From NCBI GenBank assembly GCA_002007465.1, contig LNAC01000003.1, forward strand, positions 9,833,515 to 9,897,514: a stretch of 64,000 nucleotides of DNA, given 5' to 3'. A program made the position numbers and the translations under genes. The stretch is from Ailurus styani. Taxonomy: Eukaryota > Chordata > Mammalia > Carnivora > Ailuridae. Within the stretch, counting starts at the first letter, position 1. Each line of letters starts with the position of its first letter. Shown here piece after piece: positions 45,688-56,265 of the stretch. The notes beneath the pieces were generated by a model. That model saw only the letters and a program-made list of their open reading frames with translations, did no database searches and was not told where the DNA came from.

Positions 45688-46085
45688 ATAGAATAGAAAA
45701 TAGATACAGTGGTAAATTTACGCAGCCATAAAAAAGAATGAAATCTTGTCATTTGCAGCAACGTGGATGGAGTTAGAGAATATGATGGTAAGCCATATAA
45801 GTCAGTCAGAAAGATAAATACCATATGATTTCATTCATTTGTGGAATTTAAGAAACAAAACAAGTGAACAAAGGTAAAACAATTAAGAAAGAGGGAGGCA
45901 AATAAAAAAACAGGCTCTTAACTATAGACTTACCAAAGGGGAGGTGGGCAGGGAATGGGTATTAAAGAGGCACTTAGTGTGATGAGCACCCGATGTTGTA
46001 TGAAAGCACTGAATCCCTAAATTACACACCTAAAACTAACATTACACTGATGTTAACTAACTAGAATTTAAATAAAAGCTTAAAA
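44580..46085 (+). mobile_element. LINE-1 with inverted 5' segment (twin priming)
   Basis: Two joined L1 pieces of opposite polarity. Positions 44580 to about 44815 are antisense and encode, on the minus strand, ORF2 text such as [18 protein letters not shown]. From about 44820 the sense strand carries the next ORF2 part, with YWDLIKRKVFCTVKETINKT and then EWEKIFANDTSDKG, through RWPLWKTVWKIFKKLKIEL-like text. The 3' UTR and an AATTTAAATAAAAGCTTAAA end follow. Consecutive ORF2 parts in inverted arrangement are the mark of twin priming. Frames are broken and non-functional. The 3' end (AACTAACTAGAATTTAAATA) is an older carnivoran L1 type than the 40567 copy. Confidence 0.88.
45634..45698. repeat. 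(GATA)n microsatellite inside L1 ORF2 remnant
   Basis: About twelve GATA units, then AGAATAGAATAGAAAATAGA. It interrupts the L1 sequence between the ACTGGATAAAGAAGAGGTG and CAGTGGTAAATTTACGCAGC segments. Confidence 0.9.
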
Positions 46086-46650
46086 AATATATAGGAAGTT
46101 TGGGTTCAAGTTTTGTTGTGCTCAAACTTTTCTTTTAAGTCCAATAATTTCTTCTAATTTTGCAAATTAATGCTTCCTGTGAATTTTAATATAGAGAGAG
46201 CTATTTTTTTTGAAGTAATAGTAGCTATTCTATTTAACATTGGGATATCCCTCCTTGGGCTCTTTTACCTGCAGAGCCAGCCCTGAGGCATTTTTCAGAA
46301 TTTCTTATATAAATCTAAGGTGGGTGTAAATTCCTGTTCTTATCAGATCATAACATATACATTCTTTCTGAACTACACATGCTCATGGAATTTGAAGATA
46401 TGTTCAAAATATAGATTTATTATATTGTTATATTACTTCATTTTGTAACCCAACCCATGATCACTTGTATCAAGTTAACTTTAATATATAAAGGGTTGAA
46501 ATATAAATTGAAATGTAATTAGTCATGCCTTATTAAAATTAAAGTAGCAAACAATATTTTCACATGAACAAACATAAAATTAAAATGAGCTTAAAAGTAT
46601 TTTGATTGCTCCATATAGCATTATGTTAAATCACTTCTTACCTCATAGAA

Positions 46651-46653
<3 letters not shown>
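46086..46653. other. AT-rich DNA, nothing recognised
   Basis: No named family or exon. Confidence 0.35.

Positions 46654-46691
<38 letters not shown>
46654..46691. repeat. (ATT)n microsatellite
   Basis: About twelve uninterrupted ATT units. Confidence 0.92.
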
Positions 46692-46909
46692 GTTGGCTGT
46701 ATGAGAATACATTTTTCATGTATGGTTAAATTGATATATTCTATTTAAAAATGTGATCCCTGGTATACTGTGTAATTTATATTTTATAAATGTAGCAGGT
46801 AATGGTTGAGAAAGACCATTACAGAGTTGGTAAGAAAAAAAGGATATAAAAATATTTTAGAGATCACCTGATACTAATATAACACTGTGTAGTAATTATA
46901 CTGGAATTA

Positions 46910-46966
46910 AAAATTAATTTTATTTAATTTAATTTAATTTAATAATTAAAAATTAAATTAATTTTA
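46910..46966. repeat. (TTTAA)n AT-only tract
   Basis: TTTAA units followed by AATTAAA text. It forms the insertion target of the adjacent SINE. Confidence 0.85.
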
Positions 46967-47148
46967 GGGGTGGCTCAGTCGGTTAAAGCCTCTGCCTTCA
47001 GCTCCGGTCATGATCTCAGGGTCCTGGAATCGATTCCCGCATCGGATTTTCTGCTCAGCAGGGACCCTGCTTCCCCCTCTCTCTTGGCCTGCCTCTCTGC
47101 CTACTTGTGATCTCTCTTTCTGTCTGTCAAATAAATAAAATCTTAAAA
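46967..47148 (+). repeat. CAN SINE missing part of its head
   Basis: It starts GGGGTGGCTCAGTCGGTTAA, lacking the usual CGCCTG segment, then AAGCCTCTGCCTTCAGCTCC, CATCGGATTTTCTGCTCAGC and a CAAATAAATAAAATC tail. AAATTAATTTTA flanks it exactly (46955-46966 and 47149-47160). The missing bases could be incomplete reverse transcription or an internal deletion; the abutting duplication favours the former. Confidence 0.94.
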
Positions 47149-47160
47149 AAATTAATTTTA

Positions 47161-47997
47161 AAATAATAAAAAGATTTAAAAATATTTTATAGAAAAGTTG
47201 GCTTCCTTTTGGATCCACTTTACTATTGCTGGAGGAAACATATAGTTATGGCCTTTTGAAATGCAAAGATAGTTTAGACATTATTTTATTCAGGTGGCTT
47301 TATGAGGCACACACCTATCATCACATTTGGGAGCCTGTCACATGGAAGGGGAATCTTCATCTTATTTTAATCATCAGAGCTGTGGCTTTGCATTTACTAC
47401 CCCTTGATCCATTTTATTATGTTTTATACTACAGTAAACTGGACTACTCTCTTTAAAATTAAGGTGAAAATATTTAATGCATTTTATATGTTTAATTTAG
47501 TCTATATGAAAGAATATGAACATCTGATAACTTGAATAAAATTTACCTCCCTTTTTTTTCCTTTCAGTTCATTGAATAAGTGATTTATTCTGAGGTAATG
47601 CTAAAAGGTTGATAACATAAAATTTTTTGAATGTTAGTGAACTCAGTAATTTTTCAAAGGACATAGAATGGAAAAGTTGTTTTTACTGACCTTGACATAG
47701 TTGACTCTCCGGCTTTTGTAGAGAGCCTGGTTTTGTTTTTTGTGACTGCCCTTTTCCTCTCCATGTAACCTTTCTCCCTCTGTTTTATTAACTTGAGGTT
47801 GCCTCTAATGCTGGATGTTAGCTTTTCTAATCTTCCCCCACATGTAATATTTTAGAAAACTCATGGCAGACAAATAGTAAAAAGTATACTTATGGTTTTC
47901 AAGAATCTTAGGCTCTAAACCAATCTTGCAAGCCCAGAAATCCCCAGGGGTTGGAAAGGTAACAGAGGTGTATGAAGAAGGTCAAGGTTAAGAAACA
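47161..47997. other. AT-rich DNA, nothing recognised
   Basis: No named family. A 76-codon frame (47226-47456) lacks any domain. Confidence 0.35.
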
Positions 47998-48260
47998 GTG
48001 GGTATAACTGACATACAAAAATCTGTATGCATTTAATGTATTCAACTTGATGAGTCTGGAAATAAGTCTACATCTGTGAAACTGTCACCACCATCTATGC
48101 TGTAAATGTTATCCATCACCTCCAAAAATTTTCTCTTACCATCTTTACATTTTTAAAGAAGAACACTTAACATAAGATCTACACTCTTAGAAAAAAATCT
48201 AAGTGTATAAGACAGTGTTATTAACTATAAACTCTACAAAGTGTTGTTTTATAGAAAAGA
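47998..48260 (+). mobile_element. Old L1M 3' end fragment
   Basis: ATAACTGACATACAAAAATC, GTATGCATTTAATGTATTCA, GTTATCCATCACCTCCAAAA, GAAGAACACTTAACATAAGA and AGACAGTGTTATTAACTATA follow the old L1M 3' UTR (consensus TATATTTAAGGTGTACAA, CCATCACCTC, CAGTATTATTAACTATAG). Confidence 0.75.
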
Positions 48261-48739
48261 AACAATAAGGAGTATTCAGAACTTTGGACGAACTAGAGAT
48301 CTGTTATACTTGGTAGAGCACAGCAACTGTCTACTCCTGCAGATTGGTGCCAGATCTGAAAATTTTAAAAGTTGGAAATTCAAACTTTTATGTAAAATCT
48401 CTTGGTTAAGTGTTGGCAGCTTAGAGTTAACATCAACAGCAGCAGGGCTCTATTTCACAAGCTAAATCTCTGCACTCCAAACTCAACATATCCTAGGTCC
48501 CAGGACAGGACCCAGGAAATTTCCAGAACCTTCTATTTGTCATCCTTGCAGCTCCACATTCCTAGCTCTTTTTAAACACTGGCTTTCTTGGTTACTACAT
48601 AAGTGCAACAACAAAGTTACTTTTTCTCCCCTTTCAAAGTTAACTTCATTCACCCTGCTGCAAAAATTGTCAACAAATACTGTTCAGTCACAGCCCAGGA
48701 TATCTTAGTCTGCAGTGGTTCTGATTACCTTTGAGGAAG
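48261..48739. other. Unassigned DNA
   Basis: No named family or exon recognised. Confidence 0.35.
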
Positions 48740-48895
48740 GCTATCAGTTTGGAATCCCAAAGATCTAGCTTCCGTGAATTTGAACAAATAGTGAAAATTT
48801 TCATGTGATAAGTTTTGTTTTAGAGGCTTATTGTGATGATGAATGGGATAATACCTGGTAAAGTACCTTGGAGATTAAAAAGAATTAAATCCTAG
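48740..48895 (+). repeat. Possible MIR SINE (sense)
   Basis: AGTTTGGAATCCCAAAGATC, TGGGATAATACCTGGTAAAG and TACCTTGGAGATTAAAAAGA faintly follow sense MIR. Highly diverged and low confidence. Confidence 0.4.
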
Positions 48896-48899
48896 CTAC

Positions 48900-50272
48900 A
48901 GTCCTTTTCCAAATTAGTATTACAAACCAGTAGCTTTTAAATCAATGTTTTATCTCTTCACTTGCTTTTTCCTGCTGGTTTTCTATTTTCCTATAATACA
49001 ATATAAATTTTTTTGCAGCTTTATCCATGTACCTCTCCCCATGATTCTAGTTCTGACTTTCTAGTCTATTTCCTTACCTACAGAACGTAGCATGACTCAA
49101 AGTGCATGCCAATTGATTTTTAAAAATAAGAATTAAAATTATGATTTTTGAGGTCCTTTTCCTATGAAATGGGTACAGTTAGAGTCTTTGTTCCATGCTC
49201 TCTTCTGCATTGTTCTCTTACCACGAATAAATGAGATAGTTGTAGATTCACAGTGGTAGAAACTGCTGTCTTCTGTTTTTCCATTAAGCTTATCTGAAAT
49301 TTCGAGGAACAGTTTATTAAGAATCATATATGTTTATATTTCTGAGTGTCTGTAAAACCCCATGTAATAACATTTTCTTTTCTTTCATTCCTCAAACAAG
49401 TAAACACCTTCTAATCCTTAGAAAATGGTTGTGCATTCAATTAGATATTTTAAAAATCCACATGTGCTTTTAATACTTAAATTGAAATATTTTTAATTGT
49501 TTCTGAAAATATAACACATGAATACAATTTTCTTTGTGTGCATGTTCTTTAGGTTGATGGTTAGCAATATTGATTTGTATTTCAGATAATATGGAAAGTA
49601 TTCCTGCTGTTCATTCACAGCATAGAATGTTTCTGAGTGATGTTTCCATCGTCACAGTATCCTGTACGTTTCCTGATATACTTCTTATAATGCTCTATTA
49701 GTCAAACTTTCTCTTTGTCCCTATATTCAAATGAACTGTAGAGGTTATTAACTTGCCCTTGGCAAATAGATTTATTTTTCTAAGATAAATGCTTTTATCA
49801 ATTCAATGTGTGACAGTTTTATTACAAATTGTAAATAGAATGCCCTGCCAGATTTTTATGACAGCCATCACTAACTCATTTGGGTCCTTATTACATTTCA
49901 AGCCTTCATGTTCGTGGATATATATTTTTTTAATCACTAGCAAGTCTATTTTGAAATGTTGTAGATTTTAAATTTTAGTGGCAGATTCATATAATTGGCC
50001 TTTGAAATAGTAACCAAGTTTTTGCAACTTGGTTATGCTATCAAACATTAAATTTAATATTTATATTTACAATATAAGTTTTATAAGTAAGTTCAATACA
50101 ATTGCAATAGTTTCTGTCCTTTTTCTGTTCTAATGTTTCATGTTTCTTTCCAAATATGAAGTTGTAGCAAGTGATAAAGTTCATAAATTTACTTTTATCA
50201 GATCCTATTTTTTGTTAAATCCTGTTAGATCAGTATTTTTGTTTACTTGTATTATATGATAAATATGAAATT
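48900..50272. other. AT-rich DNA, nothing recognised
   Basis: About 1.4 kb with no named family, tandem array or exon. Confidence 0.35.
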
Positions 50273-50273
50273 A

Positions 50274-50308
50274 GAATATAATATTAAAATGCTTTTAATA
50301 TTATATTC
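50274..50308. repeat. Perfect inverted repeat, 16 bp arms, 3 bp loop
   Basis: GAATATAATATTAAAA (50274-50289), loop TGC, TTTTAATATTATATTC (50293-50308). All 16 arm positions pair. The right arm overlaps the tail end of a short L1 3' fragment. Confidence 0.93.
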
Positions 50309-50365
50309 AATTAGCTAACATATACTACATCATTAGTTTTTGATGTAGTGTTCAATAATTCTTAA
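50293..50365 (-). mobile_element. Very short L1 3' end fragment (antisense)
   Basis: CAATTAGCTAACATATACTA, CATCATTAGTTTTTGATGTA and GTGTTCAATAATTC match the L1 3' end at 7467-7515 (CAAGGTATACTACCTCATTA, GTTTTTGATATAATGTTCAA). About 70 bases survive, so it is extremely 5'-truncated or decayed. Confidence 0.75.
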
Positions 50366-50674
50366 TGTTTAAGCAAATCTGTGCTTAATACCAAAAATAC
50401 TCTTTACCCTATGAACTATGCTCTTTATCCTAAGTACAAAAGTTTATTCACTAGTTAGCTAACCTTTGGCAAGTCAACCTCTGTATAACTCACATCTCTA
50501 CAATGACATGACAGAAATAGCCACCTCTGCAGACTGTCCTGAGGTTTAGATAAGATTATACTCATAACATTCTAAATACGTGACCTAAAATCCTGCAAGG
50601 GGCTAACACATGTTACCAATTACCATTAAAAAAATGCTATAAGCTACTTGTTGGAATTTTTTTTTTTAACAAAG
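50366..50674. other. AT-rich DNA, nothing recognised
   Basis: No named family or exon. Confidence 0.35.
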
Positions 50675-51039
50675 TGTATTAGTCAACTCAGGCCATCATA
50701 ACAAAATACCACTGACTGTAGCTTAAACAACAGACGGTTATTTTCTCACAGTGTTGGAAGTCCAAGATCAAGGTACTATCAAGATGAGACTTCTCTTCCT
50801 GGCTTGCAGATAGCTACCCTCTCCTTCTGCCCTCCCATGGACTTTCCTCTTTGTACACATATCCCTGCTGTCTCTTCTTCCTTTTATAAGAACACCAGTC
50901 CTATTGGGTTAGGGTCCTATACTTAGAGTCTCATCTTACCTTATTTACCTCCTTAAAAGCCCTATTTCCAAATACAATCACATTGAGAGCTTCAACATGT
51001 GAATGGGGGCAGTGGGAGCATAATTTAGTCCATAATCCA
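50675..51039 (-). mobile_element. MLT1A/B-like MaLR solo LTR (antisense)
   Basis: TGTATTAGTCAACTCAGGCC, ATCATAACAAAATACCACTG, TTAAACAACAGACGGTTATT, TCTCACAGTGTTGGAAGTCC, AAGATCAAGGTACTATCAAG, CTTTTATAAGAACACCAGTC, CCAAATACAATCACATTGAG and TTTAGTCCATAATCCA match the reverse complement of MLT1A/B along its whole length. No internal region. Confidence 0.88.
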
Positions 51040-51509
51040 GAGTAATATTATTTGTTATAATTTTATTCTCCATTCAATTTAATAATTTTTAAAAGCATAA
51101 ATGTCTCATGTATTGGCTATTCAGTTTATTTACTGATAAGGTAACATGCAACCCTGAATCTTCATGGTAAATTTTTAAAAGGTAAAATAATGTATTGAAA
51201 TATACACCATAGAAAGCTTTTCACATGGCTCTACTTAGACCCTTACTCCCACAGGCTATAGTGTTAATCTGTCAGTCATCTGTTGGCAGGAATTCAAATC
51301 AGAGATTTGTTTTAATATTATTTCCTTCACAGAAACACTCAAATAACTTTTATCATATTTTCAAAATGAAGCTTTACAATGTTGACTTCTCAGTTCTTAA
51401 AACTCTTTGCCCTTAATTTGATGACATGCACTTAATGGGTTACTTGTCCCTTCTGAGGATTTTACATTAGATCCGAAATATCTAATAGAAGCAAATGCAA
51501 ACCAAAGTC
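51040..51509. other. AT-rich DNA, nothing recognised
   Basis: No named family or exon. Confidence 0.35.
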
Positions 51510-51630
51510 TCCCAGTGGACTATGTACTTTTGAAGGGGTGGTCATGGTTTATCTACCTTTTTTATCACTAACACATAGTACATTTTCTAGCAAATACATA
51601 AACTCGGTAAGTTATGGTTGAATGGGAAAA
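51510..51630 (+). repeat. L2 LINE 3' end (sense)
   Basis: CATGGTTTATCTACCTTTTT, ATCACTAACACATAGTACAT and GCAAATACATAAACTCGGTA then GGTTGAATGG follow the sense L2 terminus (CTGTATCCCCAGCGCCTAGC, GCTCAATAAATGTTTGTTGAATG). Confidence 0.55.
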
Positions 51631-52604
51631 AAACTAAATAAAATCAATGATTAATGAATCCATTTAAATACCAAGATAGTTATCTTTCAAACGTCCCAAT
51701 GCTCGTGGTTTTCTTACATTTTTGGAAAGTCCAGTATTTCCAAGTTTTCATGGAGGAGCAAGATCTGTTTAGTTTTGCCTGTATTTAAAATGTAAAAATC
51801 AACACTGACCTAAAAGTGTTTCCCATATTGGAAAATTGACATAGAATATTAACCTAACTATGATTGTCCAAATTGGAATTTCTATTGAAAGTGATTGATC
51901 TTTCATTCTCTATTCACACTGAGATTAAAAGGAAAGAAATCAGAGTGTGGGTAAAATTAGATGATTAAAGATGGTAATAAGGAGGTTGCAAGAAATTCTT
52001 TGTACTACAAGTAGAAAAGGCTACTATTGGATTTTACACAATTCCCTTCCTTAGATGTGGTTAAAAAATGGAATTGACTGTCAAATTGCTGAAAGAGTTT
52101 AAGAATAGTACTTATTGAAGTCTGGATACATCCTAAGTGATTTCTCAAAGGTCATTTCCACTTCACTTGTATAAACATTGAAGTAGTTGTTCAAGAGAAC
52201 CTCAGTGGCACATAAGTGTTTCGCCTCTGTTGGCTGCCAAAAGGAAGATTTAAGACAGCCCAACCTTTTCAAAACACATTTCTCTTCTGTCTAAAACTGT
52301 GATTCTCATCATTTTTTTTCATTACCACCAATAAAATAGACACTGCTCAGAAGCATGACACATTTCCATAGATAACTCCTGTTTGTATGCTGCAGCAAAG
52401 ACAAATTTTATCTTCCAGTTTTATACATTTTCCCATACTTCAGTTGAGAGAACATGAACTCACAAGAGCCTATGATGTAATGATGTGGCATCACACTGTG
52501 AATGAGACCAGTATCCTAGATGACAACTTCTTTCTCCCCCTCCCCCAGTTTATTTTTAAGAGTTTCTAGTGGTAGTTGTGGATACAGTTTAGGTTTTGTA
52601 TTTT
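51631..52604. other. AT-rich DNA, nothing recognised
   Basis: No named family or exon. Confidence 0.35.
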
Positions 52605-52680
52605 CTTTAGCATGTTGCTTGAGCACCTTTCGTACACAGTGAGCACCTGGCACATAATAAATGTTGAATAAATAAGTTAA
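52605..52680 (+). repeat. L2 or MIR 3' end fragment (sense)
   Basis: GTACACAGTGAGCACCTGGC then ACATAATAAATGTTGAATAA corresponds to the CAGTGCCTGGCACATAGTAGG and AATAAATGTTTGTTGAATG end shared by L2 and MIR. Confidence 0.65.
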
Positions 52681-52799
52681 ATAATGAATATATTATTCTA
52701 GATATGTTCTTTAAAAATATGGAAAGAAGGAAGGACAGAAGGGAAGAGGAGGAACAAAAAAACCATTAATTTCATTATTAGCTTATAATTAGTGTAGAA

Positions 52800-52960
52800 T
52801 AGTTTAAAGAAAAACACTCAGAGTACAGAAATTTGGATTCTCATACCAAGTAAGCTCTTGTAAGCTTGGAGACCTTAGCCAATCAATTTTCTTTATAGCC
52901 AAGAGCCTCAGTTTCAGTAATTATGGAATAGAGATCATAGCAACTACTCTGCCTATATAC
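52800..52960 (+). repeat. MIR SINE (sense)
   Basis: ATTTGGATTCTCATACCAAG, TTGGAGACCTTAGCCAATCA, GAGCCTCAGTTTCAGTAATT, ATGGAATAGAGATCATAGCA and ACTACTCTGCC follow sense MIR (CTGGGTTCGAATCCC, GACCTTGGGCAAGT, GCCTCAGTTTCCTCATCTG, GGGATAATAATAGTACCTACC). Confidence 0.8.
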
Positions 52961-55009
52961 AGTAGTTTTTATTATGCTGAATCAAAGATGTACTTTGAAA
53001 CACCTGGTGGATTCTCTAGTTATATAAAAACTTAGGAATTTTTTATTATTATTAGCCTCTTGAATGGCCACTGCTCTTAGTAGGTGGCTTATCAGACTAT
53101 TTAAAATAAGCTTACTTATGTTTATATTAATATGGAAGTGAACCAATTATTTGAGCCCAAAAAACCAAAACCAAAACAACAACAACAACAACAAACCTTG
53201 AATATGATAATACTTTTTAAATTGTGTTCTTTGACTCCAAGAGTTATTACCTAAAACAAAATGTAACTAATTAACTGATTATGTATTTTATTTTTAACCA
53301 TCACTCCTTGGTGAGTGCTACTGCATATGGTAGTAAGAACTTATATACTAAGAGGACTGAAAAAGGACTCAGAACCAGGGAGAGCCTGTGATTCCTGCAA
53401 ATGATAGCCTTCTTTCTGGCAGGGATCTAGCCTCCATTGCAGACTACACATGTTTAAAGCCAAAGCATCTAGTAAATTTAAGTGAATTAAGTATCTGTCA
53501 CTACAGAACTCATACAACCTAATCAATGAAGTCAATGAATAGATTGATTTGTATTGCCTGATGTGGGCAGAACCTCCAATACCCTCTCTACAGTCTGTCC
53601 AATAAGGCTGTGTATCTGTGCAGATATGCATCTGTTAAAATATGTCAGCTCCTTAGCACACTGGACAGCACACACGCAGCACACGTTCTTCCTTTTGCCT
53701 CTTGTCTTTCTTTTCACTGTCATTTCTTCCACCCCACTCCTCCCCCAGACCCTTTATTCCACTGAGATGAACTACCCAATCTTTGTACTTAAAATGATAA
53801 AATCAGACTCAATAAATAATGGCTCTTAAAATATTTCTGTAGTGACTTTCTTGTTTCCAAAGAGACAAAAACCTATCTGGATTTTTTTTTAAATGCTGCC
53901 ATTCCAGTTGTCTCTCTTTCTGTTATGTGTCATTTAAAATTAAAATGTGCTCTGTACATCCAAATTCCTAATAATTGTGTTGAGCTTTAAAAAAAATCTA
54001 CAAAGCTGTATAAATATAACTTTTTTTCAACATAAAACATCAAAGTAAGGTATTTATTATAATGCCTGAGGAGAATGTTATCTCTCAGGGACAGAGATTT
54101 TTAAGTTAAATGGTTTGTGTCCTGATGTTCAGGTAAACCAACACTTATCAAACCTATGACCCCCTGGCATAATCTCTTTATTTTTTTATGCCTTGGTAGG
54201 ACCATTTCTTTGCCTCAGCTCAGTAGCCCATATAATAAATGTGAAGGAAGAAGAGGTAAAGTCATGGACCACCAAAGGTTATTAAAACCAAGTAATTAAA
54301 AAAAATAAATTGTTCTGTTTTGAAACTCAACTGAAAAAAAAAACAAACCCAACACGAATAAGTATTAGAGCTCCCTGCTAATCAGAGCATACCCCTTATG
54401 GTGGGACTCAGTACAGTTCTGACATGTCAGCAAAGTAGCAACAGTGAGACATCATGGTTTTTTTTTTCTGGCTACTGTGCATAGAATAAATGAGACACTG
54501 CCTCTTAGCAGTAGGTCATTTTATTTGTATTTTTAGCAGTAATATGCATAGGTAATTTTTTCTTGGACTTTAGTAATAAAAATAAAAGAATTCTCAAAAG
54601 TAGATCTGAAATTAAGGGGCATATTTTCTTATACCTTCAAAATTGCAACTTTTTGAAGAAGTTTGATTATATGTTGTACATTTGTCCATAAACTGTCTTG
54701 TGGTTTTAGTGTATGATTTACTCTGAAATGGAGGTTATTACTCAATCTGTACTAGAACAAACACCCTAACTTTAAAGTAATATATCAATATTTAATTTAG
54801 ACATATACCAGGAGAGGTACTATTTTGTCTAGTTAGTTTACATGAGTTCAGTAAATGTAATATATGAGGGCCTGTGTTATTGGAACTTAAAAAATAATTT
54901 TAACATGTACCTTTCTCTTTTAATATATAACTGGGTAGGTATTGAATATAATAAATGCCCTAACTCACTGCATTTTAATTGCATAATAATAAATGTAACA
55001 ACAATAATT
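52961..55009. other. AT-rich DNA with a (CAA)n tract
   Basis: About 2 kb with no named family. (CAA)n at 53173-53195. Positions 53340-53770 are less AT-rich with overlapping opposite-strand frames of 66-96 codons; none has a domain or convincing splice boundaries. Confidence 0.3.
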
Positions 55010-55192
55010 GTACTAATTGAGCAAATACTATGTGAACTTTTCCATGCCAAGTATTATGTTACATACATTAACATATATGTCAGTATGAAGTGAAGTCAAA
55101 TATTGCTACCATCTTGCAGGTGAGTAATATGAGAGTTTGCATATCCACAGTTACAATTACAGTAACTGACGGAGCCAGAATTCAAGGCCAGG
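55010..55192 (-). repeat. MIR SINE (antisense)
   Basis: AATTGAGCAAATACTATGTG, CATGCCAAGTATTATGTTAC, TTGCAGGTGAGTAATATGAG, ACAGTAACTGACGGAGCCAG and AATTCAAGGCCAGGTCAG follow antisense MIR order. Confidence 0.75.
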
Positions 55193-55882
55193 TCAGTCTC
55201 AATTCAGAAATTGTACTTCTAATAACTAACTTACTTTTATGGGATTTGTTACCCAGAAAAATATAGAAACACATTTATAGTCCTTAATCTATTTTATATG
55301 TACCTCATGACCATTAATTGTTTCTAGCCATTTTATATTCACCAAAGAAAGGATTAGAATATCAAGTTATTTGAATGCTGTGTTTTTTTCCTATGCAGAA
55401 TTTCTTTGAAACTCAATTCAATTTTTTGAGGAAAGTCTACATATAACACCAGAAATATTATTTGGCAACTACAAAGCTCAATCAATGAAGTTATTTGGCT
55501 CCATAGAGAATGTTTTCTTGAATTTAAAGTGAAGAACAAAAGAAAACAATATGAATTTTTGGTAGCATGACTGTTGAAGAGATCTAAATGAAATTAATTC
55601 AGTATGAAAACCATCATATTTTAATGGGGGAAAAGTAGAAAGCCTTTAAAGAAATGAACTGTCATGTATTTGATAACAAACATTTTCTAAAGATATTTCC
55701 AAAAAAGTCATGTTGGCTTTAACCTCTCCGCTATTCTGAATCAGACAAGATTATAAAATATCTGAGTTTCTTAGAAGAATCAGTGTGATACGGAAAGCCA
55801 TAGATAGACTTCATGATTAGAACAACATGGGCATGAATCTTGACCTCCTTCCCCCAACCCCTGAATGCCCTCAGCAGGGTGC
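55193..55882. other. AT-rich DNA, nothing recognised
   Basis: No named family or exon. Confidence 0.35.
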
Positions 55883-56080
55883 TTTTTTTTTTTTTTTAAT
55901 GGTTTATCTGAGAGAGAGAGAGAGAGATAAAGAGAGTGACACAGAGCACAGGTGGGGAGGAGAGGGAGGAGCAGGCTCCCTGCTAAGCAGGGAGACTGAT
56001 GTGGGCCTCAATCCCAGGACCCTGGGATCATGACCTGAGCCAAAGGCAGACTCTCAGCCCAATGAGCCACCCAGGCACCC
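55883..56080 (-). repeat. CAN SINE (antisense)
   Basis: T-rich tail (T15), TGGTTTATCTGAGAGAGAGA, GGAGCAGGCTCCCTGCTAAG, CTCAATCCCAGGACCCTGGG, ATCATGACCTGAGCCAAAGG and reversed head CCAATGAGCCACCCAGGCAC. CAGGGT occurs on both sides (55875-55880 and 56081-56086), a possible short duplication. The AGACTCTCAGCCC head form is an older subtype. Confidence 0.92.
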
Positions 56081-56139
56081 CAGGGTTTTTGGTTTTTTGT
56101 TTTTTGTTTTTTAACCAGGAACAAATTTCCTATATGATG

Positions 56140-56265
56140 AGAACCCTTATTTCTTCACCTGCCCCCTGAAAGTTTGATATGAGGATTATATGAAGTAACA
56201 GTGTAGGGAAATATCAGGCATGATGACCAGTCCAGAGTAGGTGCTCAGGAAAGATTAGTTTTCTT
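56140..56265 (+). repeat. MIR SINE fragment (sense)
   Basis: TTATTTCTTCACCTGCCCCC, TTGATATGAGGATTATATGA, AGTAACAGTGTAGGGAAATA and CAGAGTAGGTGCTCAGGAAA follow the 3' half of sense MIR (TTTCCTCATCTGT, GTGAGGATTAAATGAG, ATAGTAAGCGCTCAATAAA). Confidence 0.65.

Noticed and set aside
45601..45700. CRISPR-like regularly spaced repeats
   Set aside because: It is a simple (GATA)n microsatellite. The genome is mammalian and no spacers exist.
53341..53829. Possible exon or processed pseudogene
   Set aside because: Overlapping frames on both strands with no match to a known protein, and no poly(A) tail or target duplication marking a processed copy.
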